A stretch of 48,670 bases of DNA. It comes from Gemmatimonadota bacterium (GTDB lineage Bacteria > Gemmatimonadota > Gemmatimonadetes > Longimicrobiales > Gaopeijiaceae). Shown here one piece after another: positions 8,128-17,067 of the stretch; within the stretch, counting starts at the first letter, position 1; every line of letters begins with the position of its first letter. Location: the NCBI GenBank assembly GCA_007121555.1, contig SKKH01000048.1:1-48670 (forward strand), written 5' to 3'. Under the pieces are notes generated by a model. The model ran no database searches and was not told the DNA's origin. It saw only the letters and a list, made by a program, of their open reading frames with translations. The translations under genes were made by a program, and so were the position numbers.

Positions 8128-8501
8128 GAGGCGCCTCCGGCGGTAGACGGGGAGTCTTCGATCTCGTCCGACTTTCCGGACCGGGCACCGGCCCGGTCCA
8201 CGGGAAGCACCCAGATGTCCGCGCCGGCCCGAAGGGCGGCTCGGGTCAAGGTGTGGATTCCCGTAGGATTGGTAATGGCGATGAAGAGGGTGACGAGGAA
8301 GAGCTTCCCACTCTCCAGGCCGAGACCGTGGTGAAGAGCGAGTCCAATGAGGAGGAGGAAGGATCCCAGGGTCTCGGACTTCCCCACCGCGTGGGCCCGG
8401 GAGAAGAAGTCGGGCAACCGGATGATTCCCACTGCGCTCACCAGGAGGAAGAACGCGCCGCCCAGGAGAAAGGGCATGGAGACCCAGTCCATGATCGTCA
8501 T
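8124..8501 (-). CDS. mrpG: Multi-subunit Na+/H+ antiporter subunit MrpG
   Basis: The 125-residue protein has three TM segments and the MrpG/PhaG signature VGIIRLPDFFSRAHAVGKSETLGS, then TNPTGIHTLTRAA. MrpG is a small structural subunit needed for complex assembly. A hydrophilic C-terminal tail of about 35 residues goes beyond the usual end of the domain. It overlaps mrpF and the DUF4040 gene by four bases at each end, indicating translational coupling. Confidence 0.94.
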   Translation of the reverse strand: MTIMDWVSMPFLLGGAFFLLVSAVGIIRLPDFFSRAHAVGKSETLGSFLLLIGLALHHGLGLESGKLFLVTLFIAITNPTGIHTLTRAALRAGADIWVLPVDRAGARSGKSDEIEDSPSTAGGAS

Positions 8502-8851
8502 GGCGTATTGTCTCCAAAGGGAGGGGTTCCTCCGGGAGCCGAGTCGACTCCGCCCTCGCGTGCGGTGGCTTCCTCGGCCAGCCGCTTGTCATCGGTGTCC
8601 AGGTCCAGGTACTTCGCCACGGCCACGACGCCGATGAAGTTCAGAATCGCGTACGTGATGGCCAGGTCCAGAAAGCCGGAGACCCGACCGAAGATGAAGC
8701 CGAAGAGGGCAAGGAGGAGGACGGCGTAGGTGCCGATGGCCCCGACGCCCAGCAGCCGGTCGTAGATGGTGGGCCCCACCACGACGCGGTAGAAGCTGAT
8801 GGCGATCAGGAGGCAGATGAAGATCGCCAGTACGGTGAAGACCTCGGTCAC
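8498..8851 (-). CDS. mrpF: Multi-subunit Na+/H+ antiporter subunit MrpF
   Basis: The 117-residue protein has three TM helices in its first 85 residues and motifs typical of MrpF: VVGPTIYDRLLGVGAIGT and LDLAITYAILNFIGVVAVAK. A hydrophilic tail of about 30 residues (TDDKRLAEEATAREGG and onward) extends beyond the core. MrpF is implicated in the cation path of Mrp complexes and in bile salt export in some species. It is translationally coupled to mrpE and mrpG by four-base overlaps. Confidence 0.93.
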   Translation of the reverse strand: MTEVFTVLAIFICLLIAISFYRVVVGPTIYDRLLGVGAIGTYAVLLLALFGFIFGRVSGFLDLAITYAILNFIGVVAVAKYLDLDTDDKRLAEEATAREGGVDSAPGGTPPFGDNTP

Positions 8852-9501
8852 AGGAGACCTTCCTCGACGTTGGATGGCACGTGCGAGAAGGAGCTGTACC
8901 AGGAGACCCGGGGTGGAGGCTGGTCCGCTTCACCGAAGATCGGGCCCACTGCGTTCTGGAGTCCGGAGCCGGTCACTGCGCCCGCCGAGGCCGGGTGGAT
9001 GGCGTGAACCAGATACCGGTCCTCCTCCAGGTCCACGGTGATGGTTCCCGGAGTCAGCGTCATGGAGTTGGCCACCAGCACCCGGGAGACGGGGTTTTCG
9101 TGAGTGGTGCGGAAGACCATGAGCTGCGGCCGGATCGGCATGCGGGGGTGGAGGATCATGATCGCCACTTCCACGTTCGCCTTGAGGACGTTCCAGATCA
9201 GCCAGACCAGATACCGCACCAGGTGGACGGTGGACCGGAGGCGATCGGCCAGTCCCCATCGCCGCCGATCGGTGGATCCGGCGAAGGGACGCTCGGGGTT
9301 CGCGACCAGAACGATGGCGATGGAGGCCGCCATGAAGATGAAGTACTGCAGTCCGATCCGCCCCGAGAGGATGAACCAGAACACCGAAAGGATCACGATG
9401 AGGGCGACGGTCCGCCCTGCTCCACCGGACCGTGCCGGTGACGCTACCTTCCCACCCGAGGATGGAGGGTCCGTAGAATCGTGTCTCTGGTTGGTGGCCA
9501 T
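8848..9501 (-). CDS. mrpE: Multi-subunit Na+/H+ antiporter subunit MrpE
   Basis: The 217-residue protein is the first gene of the antiporter operon. Residues 1-30 are hydrophilic, and two close TM segments lie at about 31-65. The MrpE domain then has VLVANSMTLTPGTITVDLEEDRYLVHAIHP, matching the family's NSITLTPGT core. The C-terminal tail (about 40 residues) is unusual in length. An AGGGA-like ribosome site precedes the ATG at 9501. MrpE sits beside MrpD/F/G in the complex and is needed for full antiport in characterised systems. The 220-base gap upstream presumably holds the operon promoter. Confidence 0.92.
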   Translation of the reverse strand: MATNQRHDSTDPPSSGGKVASPARSGGAGRTVALIVILSVFWFILSGRIGLQYFIFMAASIAIVLVANPERPFAGSTDRRRWGLADRLRSTVHLVRYLVWLIWNVLKANVEVAIMILHPRMPIRPQLMVFRTTHENPVSRVLVANSMTLTPGTITVDLEEDRYLVHAIHPASAGAVTGSGLQNAVGPIFGEADQPPPRVSWYSSFSHVPSNVEEGLL

Positions 9502-9721
9502 CGTCGTCCCTGTTCGACTCGGTCTCGGACCGCGACCCTACCGGCTCTTCGCGGGAGGGCGAACGAATGCCCTGCCCACCGAAGATTCGGAGGGGTCACG
9601 ATGTGGAACCCCAGGAAATTGAAGACCTGCAATCTGTACTCGGGGCGCGGCCCTGGCAACCGTCACCGCCGGCTCCGGCCACGCCGCCTCACCCCGGATC
9701 CCCCGGAGTGTTCCCGTGGGA

Positions 9722-11779
9722 TCAGCCCTGGAGAATCTCCCGGGCTCGGTCGGCCACGGCCTCGGCGGTGATCCCCAGATTCTGGTAGATCGTCGCGCCC
9801 GGAGCCGAGGCACCGAATCGGTCGATCCCCACTACGGCGCCTCCAGTCCCGACCCATCGCTCCCAGCCCAGGGGGGTGCCGGCCTCCACCGCGACGCGCG
9901 CCCCGATGGTCGGAGGGAGCACCTCTTCCCGGTAACTCCGGGACTGGCGCTGGAAGAGATACCACGAGGGGAGGCTCACGACCCGGGTCGGAGTGCCCTC
10001 TCCTTCCAGGGAATCGGCCGCCGCCAGGGCCAACTGGAGCTCGGAGCCCGAGCCGATGAGGATGACCCGTGGGGATCCTCCTTCAGCCTCCCGGAAGATG
10101 TAGCCACCCCGTTCCACAGCGGTGGGATCAGGGGTACGGCTTCGGTCCAGTGCCGGCACGCCCTGGCGAGTCAACGAGAGGAAGGAGGGCCCCTCCGTCC
10201 TCTCCACGGCCAACCTCCAGGCCTCGACGGTCTCCATGGCGTCGGCGGGTCGGAGGTCCATGAGGTTCGGGATGGCCCGGAGCGCCAGGAGGTGCTCCAC
10301 CGGCTGATGGGTCGGTCCATCCTCTCCAAGACCGATGGAGTCGTGGGTGAACACGTAGGTCACCGGCACGCCCATGAGGCTGGCCAGGCGGATGGCGGGG
10401 CGCATGTAGTCGGAAAAGATCAGGAAGGTGCCTCCATAGACCCGGACTCCGCCATGGAGAGCCATCCCGTTCAGGATTCCGCCCATGGCGTGCTCCCGAA
10501 CCCCGAAGTGCAGATTGCGCCCGTCCGGGGTTGGAGGGAGGAGGGAGGCTGCCCCCTTGATCTCCGTCTTGTTCGACGGACCCAGATCCGCGGATCCGCC
10601 GAGGAGGTTCGGTACCGCCTCGGCGATCCCCTGGATCACCTTCCCCGAGGTGGCCCGAGTGGCCTCCTTTCCGGTCCAGTCGGAGAGGTCCGGGAGTCCC
10701 GCCTCCCAACCGTCCGGAAGGTCGCCGTCCAGATAGGCTTCCAGCTCTTCGGCCAAGTCGGGGTGAGCCTCGCGGTAGGTGTCGAAGGCCTCGGTCCACT
10801 CCTCCTCCAGCGCTGCCCCCCGGTCCCCGGCCCGGCTCCACTCCTTCCGGGCCGTCTCGGCAACCCAGAAGGGTTCCTGGCTCGGGTAGCCCAGGTTCTC
10901 CTTGGTGAGTCGAATCTCAGCCTCGCCCAGAGGGGCGCCGTGGGCTGCGGCCTTCCCGGCCATGTTTGGGCTGCCCCAGCCGATGGTGGTACGGAGGGCG
11001 ATGAGGGAGGGCTGTCCCGCCGCGGCCCGGGCCTCCGTGAAGGCTCGGTGGAGTCCAGGGAGATCGTTGCCGTCGTCCACCTGCTGGACATGCCATCCGT
11101 AGCTTTCGAACCGCTGGAGCTGACGGGTGGAGGAGGCCAGGTCGGTGGAGCCCTCGATGGTGATCTCATTGTCGTCGAAGACCCAGATGAGCTTCCCGAG
11201 GCCCTGGTGGCCCGCCAGTTCGGCAGCCTCGTGGGAGATGCCCTCCATGAGGTCGCCGTCTGAGCAGAAAGCGTAGGTGAAGTGATCCACCACGGCGTGA
11301 CCCGGCCGGTTGAACCGATGGGCCAGCCATCGCTCGGCCAGCGCCATTCCCACCGAGTTGGCCACCCCCTGGCCCAGCGGGCCGGTGGTGGTCTCGACGC
11401 CGGGGGGCTCGTGGTACTCGGGGTGCCCCGCCGTCCGGCTTCCCCACTGCCGGAAGTCCTTCAGCTCCTCCAGGGAGAGATCGTACCCGGTGAGGTGGAG
11501 CAGGGAGTAGAGGAGCATGGAGGCGTGACCCACCGAGAGGACGAACCGGTCCCGGTCCACCCACCCCGGGTTCGCCGGGTTGTGTCGGAGGTGATGTCTC
11601 CAGAGGAGATACCCCGCCGGGGCGAGCGCCATGGGGGTTCCCGGGTGTCCCGAATTCGCCGCCTGCACCGCGTCCATGGAGAGGACCCGAACGGCGTCGA
11701 TGGCCAGGCGTAGGGTCTCGTCGTCGGGAAGCTGGAGCGGGGCCTCGGAGGGAATCAACACGCGGGATATATCGGTCAT
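9722..11779 (-). CDS. tkt: Transketolase
   Basis: The protein has 685 residues from the ATG at 11779 (MTDISRVL). Transketolase, a thiamine-diphosphate enzyme, moves two-carbon ketol units in the pentose phosphate pathway. Visible signatures are [17 protein letters not shown] near the N-terminus, the ThDP-binding GDG in [17 protein letters not shown] followed by the metal-binding N of [10 protein letters not shown], and the FGVREHAM segment with the catalytic Glu in the Pyr domain. The C-terminal domain is complete. A TTG at 11854 overlapping leuS would add 25 low-complexity residues and is rejected. The gene follows leuS by 71 bases and may be co-transcribed with it. Confidence 0.95.
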   Translation of the reverse strand: MTDISRVLIPSEAPLQLPDDETLRLAIDAVRVLSMDAVQAANSGHPGTPMALAPAGYLLWRHHLRHNPANPGWVDRDRFVLSVGHASMLLYSLLHLTGYDLSLEELKDFRQWGSRTAGHPEYHEPPGVETTTGPLGQGVANSVGMALAERWLAHRFNRPGHAVVDHFTYAFCSDGDLMEGISHEAAELAGHQGLGKLIWVFDDNEITIEGSTDLASSTRQLQRFESYGWHVQQVDDGNDLPGLHRAFTEARAAAGQPSLIALRTTIGWGSPNMAGKAAAHGAPLGEAEIRLTKENLGYPSQEPFWVAETARKEWSRAGDRGAALEEEWTEAFDTYREAHPDLAEELEAYLDGDLPDGWEAGLPDLSDWTGKEATRATSGKVIQGIAEAVPNLLGGSADLGPSNKTEIKGAASLLPPTPDGRNLHFGVREHAMGGILNGMALHGGVRVYGGTFLIFSDYMRPAIRLASLMGVPVTYVFTHDSIGLGEDGPTHQPVEHLLALRAIPNLMDLRPADAMETVEAWRLAVERTEGPSFLSLTRQGVPALDRSRTPDPTAVERGGYIFREAEGGSPRVILIGSGSELQLALAAADSLEGEGTPTRVVSLPSWYLFQRQSRSYREEVLPPTIGARVAVEAGTPLGWERWVGTGGAVVGIDRFGASAPGATIYQNLGITAEAVADRAREILQG

Positions 11780-11850
11780 GGGTGGGGTTCTCGGGTGCGA
11801 AGGAGTAGGACTTGGCGGGGGCGCTTCCGTCTGCGGGAGTCGGCGTCTCC

Positions 11851-14361
11851 TCAACCCACCACCAGGTTGAGGAGTCGGTCGGGCACGTAGATGACCCTCC
11901 GGAGCTCACCGTCGTCGAGGTGGCGGGCCACATTGGGCTCCGCCCGGGCCAGGGCCAGCGCATCGTCCTCGGCCGCCCCGGTCGGGAGCTCCACCGTGCC
12001 CCGCAGCTTCCCGTTGACCTGAACTGCCAGGGTCACCCGGTCTTCCTGGGTCTTGACCGGATCGAAATCCGGCCAGTTGGCGCCCTCGAAGATGCTCTCG
12101 TCGTGGCCCAGTCGGGCCCAGAGCTCCTCCGCGATGTGGGGACAGAAGGGGGCCAGGAGGGGGATCAGGGGCTCCACCTCACCTCGGCGGGCCCTGCGCC
12201 CCTCGGCTCGGACCACGTTCAGGTATTCCATCATGGCGGCGATGGAGGTGTTGTATCCCAGCTCGGGGACCTGTGCCGTGACCTGTTCGATGGTCTGGTG
12301 CAGCTTCCGCTCCACATCGGGGTCCGGGTCGTCGCCATCCAGATCCGCCACTGGCACCACAGTGTCCCACAGGCGCTTCAGGAAGCCGAAGGGACCCTGG
12401 ATTCCCGAGTCCCGGTAATCGCCGCCCTCCTCGAAGGGGCCCAGGAACATGAGGTAGAGCCGGAAGGTGTCGGCCCCGTACTCCTCGATGATGGGATCGG
12501 GGACGACCACGTTCCCCTTGGACTTCGACATCTTGGATCCTTCCCGGATGATGAGTCCGTGGGCCCGGAAGCGGGTGAAGGGTTCTTCGAAGTCCAAATG
12601 CCCCAGATCCTTCAGGGCCATGGTGATGAAGCGGGAGTAGAGGAGGTGGAGTACGGCGTGCTCGTTCCCACCGATGTAACAGTCCACCGGGAGCCAGGAG
12701 CGGGTGATCTCCGGGTCGAAGGCCACGTCGTCCAGGTCGGTGGAGGGATACCGGAGGAAGTACCAGGCCGAATCGAGGAAGGTGTCCGAAACGTCGGTCT
12801 CCCGTCGGGCGTCGGAGCCGCATTCGGGGCACTCGGTCTCGTACCATTCCCGGACCCGGGCCAGTGGGCTCACCCCGGAGTCGTCGGGCTTGAAGTCTTC
12901 GACCCGGGGCAGGACCACTGGGAGCTGATCCTCTGGAACCGGGACCGCGCCGCACCGATCACAGTAGACGATGGGGATGGGGGGACCCCAGTAGCGCTGC
13001 CGGGAGATGCACCAGTCGTGGAGGCGGTAGTTGACCCGCGCCACCGCGAGATCCTTCTCCTCGAGCCAGGCGGTGATCTTCGCCTTCCCCACCTCCACCT
13101 CCATCCCGTCGAAGTCCCCGGAGTTCACGAGTCGCCCCGGCCCGGTGTAGGCTTCATCCAGGGGGGTGTCCGCCTGGTGCTCCGGGCCGGCCACCACTCT
13201 GGGGACCGGAAGCTCGAAGGTCCGGGCGAACTGGAAGTCCCGCTCATCGTGCCCGGGCACCGCCATGATGGCCCCCGTCCCGTATTCCATCAGGACGTAG
13301 TCCGCCACCCATACGGGGATCTCCTCGCCCGTGGCAGGATTGCGGCAGTAGCCTCCGGTGAACACGCCGGTCTTCTCCTTCTCCTCCTTCTTCCGAGCCA
13401 CCAGATCCATCCGTGCGGCCTTCTCCCGGTAGCTCTGCACCGCCTCGCGCTGCTCCGAGGTGGTGAGGGCATCCACCAGGGGGTGCTCAGGGGCCAGAAC
13501 CATGTAGGTGGCCCCGAAGATCGTATCGGGTCGGGTGGTGAAGACCTCGAGGAGCAGGTGGCCTTCCCGGGTCTTCCCCTCTCCCGATTCGGAGACGCTC
13601 TCCAGGAGGTCGGAGGTGGGCTCGACGCCCAGGACCGGGAAGCGGAGAAGGGCGCCCTCGCTTCGACCGATCCAGTTCCTCTGCGCCTTCTTCGTGGTCT
13701 CGGACCAATCCAGGGTCTCCAGGTTGTCCAGGAGACGCTGGGCGTAATCGGTGATCCTGAAGAACCACTGGGCGATCCGCCGCTGCTCCACCGCCGAGTC
13801 ACACCGTTCGCAGAGCCCGCTCACCACCTGTTCGTTGGCCAGGACGGTCATGCAGGAGGGACACCAGTTCACCGGTGCTTCCTTCCGCTCGGCCAGCCCT
13901 CCCTTGTAGAGCTGGAGGAAGAGCCACTGGGTCCACCGGTAGTAGTCCGGGTGGGTGGTGTCCAGCGTGTGGGCCCAGTCGAACATCCCCCCGATGCGCC
14001 GAAGCTGCCGGGTGAAGTTGGCCACATTGGCCGGAATGAGCTCCATGGGATGGGTGCCCACCTTCAGCGCGAAGTTCTCGGAGTGGATTCCGAAGGCATC
14101 GAACCCGATGGGCTCGAAGACCTGGTGACCCTGAAGCTGCTGAAACCGCCCGTGGACGTCGGCGCCGGTGAAGGCGTAGATGTTCCCCACATGCAGCCCC
14201 TCGGCCGATGGATAGGGAAACATCATGAGGTTGTAGAAGGGCCGCTCGGGCGAACGGAGCTCATCCGTGGAGTAGGCGTTCGTGCCCCGGGCCTCCCATC
14301 GGGCCTGCCACCGGGTCTCCACGGCGGAGGGGTCGTACCACTCGGATCTATCGTCTGGCAT
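11851..14361 (-). CDS. leuS: Leucyl-tRNA synthetase
   Basis: The 836-residue class I synthetase charges tRNA-Leu. From the ATG at 14361, the HIGH motif appears as HVGN (57-60). A four-Cys zinc module follows (VNWCPSCM and LCERCDSAV), then the CP1 editing domain with TTRPDT and [16 protein letters not shown], and KMSKSKGN at 610-617. The C-terminal anticodon domain ends in DRLLNLVVG. Upstream in-frame starts (ATG 14424, TTG 14532) exist, but the conserved domain begins at [11 protein letters not shown] and the TTG overlaps a likely -35 box. The Shine-Dalgarno sequence is weak for all choices. No T-box-like leader is visible. Confidence 0.95.
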   Translation of the reverse strand: MPDDRSEWYDPSAVETRWQARWEARGTNAYSTDELRSPERPFYNLMMFPYPSAEGLHVGNIYAFTGADVHGRFQQLQGHQVFEPIGFDAFGIHSENFALKVGTHPMELIPANVANFTRQLRRIGGMFDWAHTLDTTHPDYYRWTQWLFLQLYKGGLAERKEAPVNWCPSCMTVLANEQVVSGLCERCDSAVEQRRIAQWFFRITDYAQRLLDNLETLDWSETTKKAQRNWIGRSEGALLRFPVLGVEPTSDLLESVSESGEGKTREGHLLLEVFTTRPDTIFGATYMVLAPEHPLVDALTTSEQREAVQSYREKAARMDLVARKKEEKEKTGVFTGGYCRNPATGEEIPVWVADYVLMEYGTGAIMAVPGHDERDFQFARTFELPVPRVVAGPEHQADTPLDEAYTGPGRLVNSGDFDGMEVEVGKAKITAWLEEKDLAVARVNYRLHDWCISRQRYWGPPIPIVYCDRCGAVPVPEDQLPVVLPRVEDFKPDDSGVSPLARVREWYETECPECGSDARRETDVSDTFLDSAWYFLRYPSTDLDDVAFDPEITRSWLPVDCYIGGNEHAVLHLLYSRFITMALKDLGHLDFEEPFTRFRAHGLIIREGSKMSKSKGNVVVPDPIIEEYGADTFRLYLMFLGPFEEGGDYRDSGIQGPFGFLKRLWDTVVPVADLDGDDPDPDVERKLHQTIEQVTAQVPELGYNTSIAAMMEYLNVVRAEGRRARRGEVEPLIPLLAPFCPHIAEELWARLGHDESIFEGANWPDFDPVKTQEDRVTLAVQVNGKLRGTVELPTGAAEDDALALARAEPNVARHLDDGELRRVIYVPDRLLNLVVG

Positions 14362-14503
14362 GGATCGGGCCTTGTCGTCTGGCAGGTGGTGGGGCGAGTC
14401 GCCACCGGGTGCAAAGGGACTCATGGGCGCCGGGGATCCAGGAACGTCCGAGAGCCTCGGATGCCGGACATCGTGCCGGCCCCACAGCTGCCATGAGACC
14501 CCG

Positions 14504-14532
14504 AACATAAGCTTGCCGGAGAAGGGCTCCAA
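14504..14532 (-). promoter_or_regulatory. Candidate sigma70-type promoter for leuS
   Basis: On the minus strand TTGGAG (14532-14527) and TATGTT (14509-14504) are separated by exactly 17 bases. The predicted transcript start near 14497 leaves an untranslated leader of about 135 bases before the chosen leuS ATG. Each box matches the consensus in only three or four of six positions. Confidence 0.4.
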
Positions 14533-14586
14533 GGGCCCGGCGGTCCTTGTGGGCCCCTCGTTCGCCGAGGATCGGCGGGGACGGGT

Positions 14587-15108
14587 TCAACGCGGCGGGA
14601 GCCCGGGGGGAAAGGAGGGGAGCGCCTCGGTGGGAATCTCTCCACCCGAGGGGAAGTTCTCGCCATGGCCGGCGAAATCGTTCAGGGTCGGCGGCCGGAA
14701 GGTGAGGTCCACGCCCAACCAGAGGGTCTTGGCGAAGGGATAGAAGAAGGCGGGCAGGGGGACCATGGCGCCCATGAGCCCCCACTTCAGGGCATCCCAG
14801 GGTACGTCGGGCCAGGTCATGAGGATCCCGGCCAGCCCCAGGGCGCAGATCATCAACTCCGCGGTGACGAGGTTCACCGTGAAGCTTCCGATGAAGTAGT
14901 CCGATTCGCCCCGGTCCAGCCTCAGATCGCAACCGGGACAGACGTCTCGCATGAGGAGCCACCGGCGAAACAGGCCCCCGCTCCCGCAGTTCGGACAGCG
15001 ACGCAGGGCCGCTCGCCCCAGGTGTCGGCCGAGCCTGACGAGACTGAGCTCCTGGGGGGCGTCCGGGGTCCTGTGGACGGTGGGATGATGGGGTCGGACT
15101 CGGGGCAT
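14587..15108 (-). CDS. DUF983 family membrane protein
   Basis: The protein has 173 residues from the ATG at 15108. The N-terminal half carries two CxxC knuckles, RRCPNCGSGGLFRRW and CPGCDLRLDRGESDYF, the hallmark of DUF983, followed by two hydrophobic segments. A hydrophilic C-terminal tail of about 45 residues follows. The function of DUF983 is unknown; members are small membrane proteins found mostly in alphaproteobacteria and relatives. The start is set by a good AGGAG 9 bases upstream. The preceding peptidase gene ends 4 bases before it, so the two are probably co-translated. Confidence 0.85.
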   Translation of the reverse strand: MPRVRPHHPTVHRTPDAPQELSLVRLGRHLGRAALRRCPNCGSGGLFRRWLLMRDVCPGCDLRLDRGESDYFIGSFTVNLVTAELMICALGLAGILMTWPDVPWDALKWGLMGAMVPLPAFFYPFAKTLWLGVDLTFRPPTLNDFAGHGENFPSGGEIPTEALPSFPPGLPPR

Positions 15109-15112
15109 CGTC

Positions 15113-16303
15113 TCACTCCTGTTGTGAGCCCGCAAGATAACCTCCCCATGAGCCTGTTGAAAACGGGGGGATCGGCAGGGGAATCTCGGGGTCGGCTCGA
15201 CTCGATGGGTCTCCTGCCCCGTCGGTGGGATCCGCTGTACTCGGTCGGGCGTCGAGGAGCTGGAAGGGGTCCGAACGGCCCGGCGCCTCCCGTGCCAGCC
15301 AGCCCATGAGCCCGGCCAGGTCCCCGTTCCAGTCGTGGACCCAGAGGGAGTGGAAGTCGTCCAGGCGGTGGAAGTAGAGGATCCGCGAAAGGAGGGTGGC
15401 GTTGTTCAGCTCCTCCCGCGCGAGCGCCTCGTAGGGGCTCGCCGCCAGGTTGGGCTGGACCTGATCTCGAAACTCTTCCAGCGCCCGAGCGTAGCGGCGG
15501 TCCCTCTCCTGAATTCTTTGCTCAGGGGTCCGGTCCTCCAGGTCGTAGATCTCGAGGAGATCGGCCTCCAGCTCCATGAGGAACCGGGATACCTTCCGTG
15601 CGTCGCTCCAGCGGTCCTGGGCCCTGCGGCACCAGACCGTGTCGGTCCCTCCACCGTCCCGCTCGCAGAAAAAGGTCAGGGCGGCGACGTGACCGGCGAA
15701 GGTGGCGTAGGACTCGTTGAACCGCCCCTGGCCGCTCAGGAAGAGGTGGTTGTGCGCGAGCTCGTGGAAGATCGTCTCGACCACGCCGACCTCATCCTGG
15801 CGGAGGAGGGTGGAGTAGACCGGATCGGCGAACCACCCCAGGGTGGAGAAGGCGGCCGTGGGACGAAGGAAGGTGTCATATCCTTCGGCCTCCATCCGGT
15901 CCCGGGCGCGGATCGCCCCGTCCTCGGTGAAATAGGCCCGGTACGGGACCCGCCCCACGATCGGAAACCACCAGGTGTGGAGCTCCAGACGGTCTCGACG
16001 GGCCGCGGTGAGGACCAGGGCCAGGGTGTCCGAGGGGAGACGGGCCAGGGAGGTATAGGCCTCACCTGTATTCTCGAACTCCAGCACATCGCGGGCGAAG
16101 ATCCGGGCCTCTCGCACGAGTCGGAGCTTTCCTCGGGTCCTCGGATCGGTGGCCGGATCCGTCATCACCTCGACCAGGGGTTCACGGGAGGCCAGGATCT
16201 GAGCCTGGGCCCAACCCGCACGCCCGACGTAGACCGGATTGCAGCCTGCGGTGGCGAGTACCAGCAACAGAGTCGGTGCGACAACCCGACCGAGGACGGT
16301 CAT
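15113..16303 (-). CDS. Putative lipoprotein aminopeptidase (PF10023-type metallopeptidase)
   Basis: The 396-residue protein has a signal peptide ending in a lipobox (LATAGC, Cys 21). Its body matches the Aminopep family (DUF2265): LASREPLVEVM early, the zinc motif HELAHNHLF (HExxH at 180-184) and the downstream RFNESYATF segment, whose Glu is the likely third zinc ligand. These proteins are predicted periplasmic, lipid-anchored zinc peptidases, and substrates are not known. The last 45 residues are Pro-, Asp- and Ser-rich and probably disordered. It lies between a small acidic protein and the DUF983 gene. Confidence 0.85.
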   Translation of the reverse strand: MTVLGRVVAPTLLLVLATAGCNPVYVGRAGWAQAQILASREPLVEVMTDPATDPRTRGKLRLVREARIFARDVLEFENTGEAYTSLARLPSDTLALVLTAARRDRLELHTWWFPIVGRVPYRAYFTEDGAIRARDRMEAEGYDTFLRPTAAFSTLGWFADPVYSTLLRQDEVGVVETIFHELAHNHLFLSGQGRFNESYATFAGHVAALTFFCERDGGGTDTVWCRRAQDRWSDARKVSRFLMELEADLLEIYDLEDRTPEQRIQERDRRYARALEEFRDQVQPNLAASPYEALAREELNNATLLSRILYFHRLDDFHSLWVHDWNGDLAGLMGWLAREAPGRSDPFQLLDARPSTADPTDGAGDPSSRADPEIPLPIPPFSTGSWGGYLAGSQQE

Positions 16304-16341
16304 GCCCCTGGACTCCCCATCAGCCGTTCTTCAACAGCCGT

Positions 16342-16647
16342 CTAGGGAAGCCGGATACTCAGTTCCGGATCGAACTCCTGCTGAAAGATCTCCAGCTTCT
16401 CGTCCAGTTCATCCCAGTCCATGACACCCTCTTCGACCCACTCCTCCACCACCTTCCCGAATCCTCGGGTAAGCTTGGTGGCCTCGGCCTCCGGAAGGTC
16501 GAGTTGATTGTGGAGCCGATCCACCGTGAACTGATGGGTCTCCCGAGCCGCCTCCTTCATGTCTTCCTTCCGGTTGGCCTCCTGGTCGGGGATGCCCTCG
16601 CCTCGGTCTCGAAGTTCTTCCAGATAGATGATCCAGGGTTCGTCCAT
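16342..16647 (-). CDS. Small acidic hypothetical protein
   Basis: The 101-residue protein is rich in Glu and Asp and predicted helical throughout, with no signal peptide or TM segment. It begins MDEPWIIYLEELRDRGEG and contains VEEWVEEGVMDWDELDEKL. I do not recognise the family. An AGGAGG lies about 13 bases before the ATG, somewhat far. The gene is 38 bases upstream of the metallopeptidase on the same strand and may lead that operon. GC-rich third positions agree with real coding sequence. Confidence 0.7.
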   Translation of the reverse strand: MDEPWIIYLEELRDRGEGIPDQEANRKEDMKEAARETHQFTVDRLHNQLDLPEAEATKLTRGFGKVVEEWVEEGVMDWDELDEKLEIFQQEFDPELSIRLP

Positions 16648-16711
16648 GAGATTCTACTCGCCTCCTGCGTGGGATGATCGTATGTCGTGCGGAACCGCGC
16701 GTCATCGGGTC

Positions 16712-17008
16712 TCAGGCCTCGCCGTCGCCCAGGTAGCTTCGACCTTCAGGGTCCACCGAGGGGCGGACCTCCACGAGGTCTGCGCTGTCCACCACCTCGT
16801 CGGGGATCTTGTCCGGAAGCGCCGCCAGCACCTCTCGCACGTTCTCCCCCGTCACCCGGATCAGGTGGTAGCGCTGTCGGCCGGAACCGTATCGGATGGT
16901 CACCTGGAACTCCACTGGACCTCCGTCCTCTGATGGGTTGGGCCGGGCGGAAACCGAAGCCTGGATGGGTAGCGGACACGAGAGGAGGGCCCGGGTTCCC
17001 TCTTCCAC
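16712..17008 (-). CDS. Small hypothetical protein divergent from waaA
   Basis: The open frame ends at 16712 and includes VEFQVTIRYGSGRQRYHLIRV and LRE/VLAALPDK-like helical segments, suggesting a small alpha/beta protein of about 98 residues with no membrane signal. The family is not recognised. The start is uncertain. The only ATG (17140) would overlap waaA by 73 bases, so the GTG at 17008 is preferred, leaving 59 bases for divergent promoters. No convincing ribosome site was found. Confidence 0.5.
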   Translation of the reverse strand: MEEGTRALLSCPLPIQASVSARPNPSEDGGPVEFQVTIRYGSGRQRYHLIRVTGENVREVLAALPDKIPDEVVDSADLVEVRPSVDPEGRSYLGDGEA

Positions 17009-17032
17009 AGCCGTCCAGTCTGCGGCCTGGCC

Positions 17033-17061
17033 TTGAGTCGGGGTCGTGAGAGGGGTTAATT
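17033..17061 (+). promoter_or_regulatory. Candidate promoter giving a leaderless waaA transcript
   Basis: TTGAGT (17033-17038), a 17-base spacer and TTAATT (17056-17061) precede the waaA ATG at 17068 by six bases (CGGTCC). A start seven bases after the -10 box would be the A of the ATG. The G-rich GAGAGGGG that could act as Shine-Dalgarno is 12 bases away and lies inside the promoter spacer. The his leader peptide has the same geometry. Confidence 0.45.
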
Positions 17062-17067
17062 CGGTCC

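Noticed and set aside
9617-9660. TTGCCA and TACAGATT on the minus strand upstream of mrpE as an operon promoter.
   Set aside because: The spacing is 15 bases to TACAGA or 17 to CAGATT, neither convincing. It is a plausible region but not a supported site.
14362-14500. Possible T-box or Leu leader peptide before leuS.
   Set aside because: No T-box core sequence, no U-tract terminator and no Leu-rich short frame. The 48-codon frame there (14494 to 14348) has few Leu codons and overlaps the leuS start.
16327-16339. TTCTTCAACAGCC shared with 42541-42553, each upstream of a minus-strand lipoprotein gene.
   Set aside because: The length is at chance level, the distances to the start codons differ (24 and 124 bases) and there is no palindrome.
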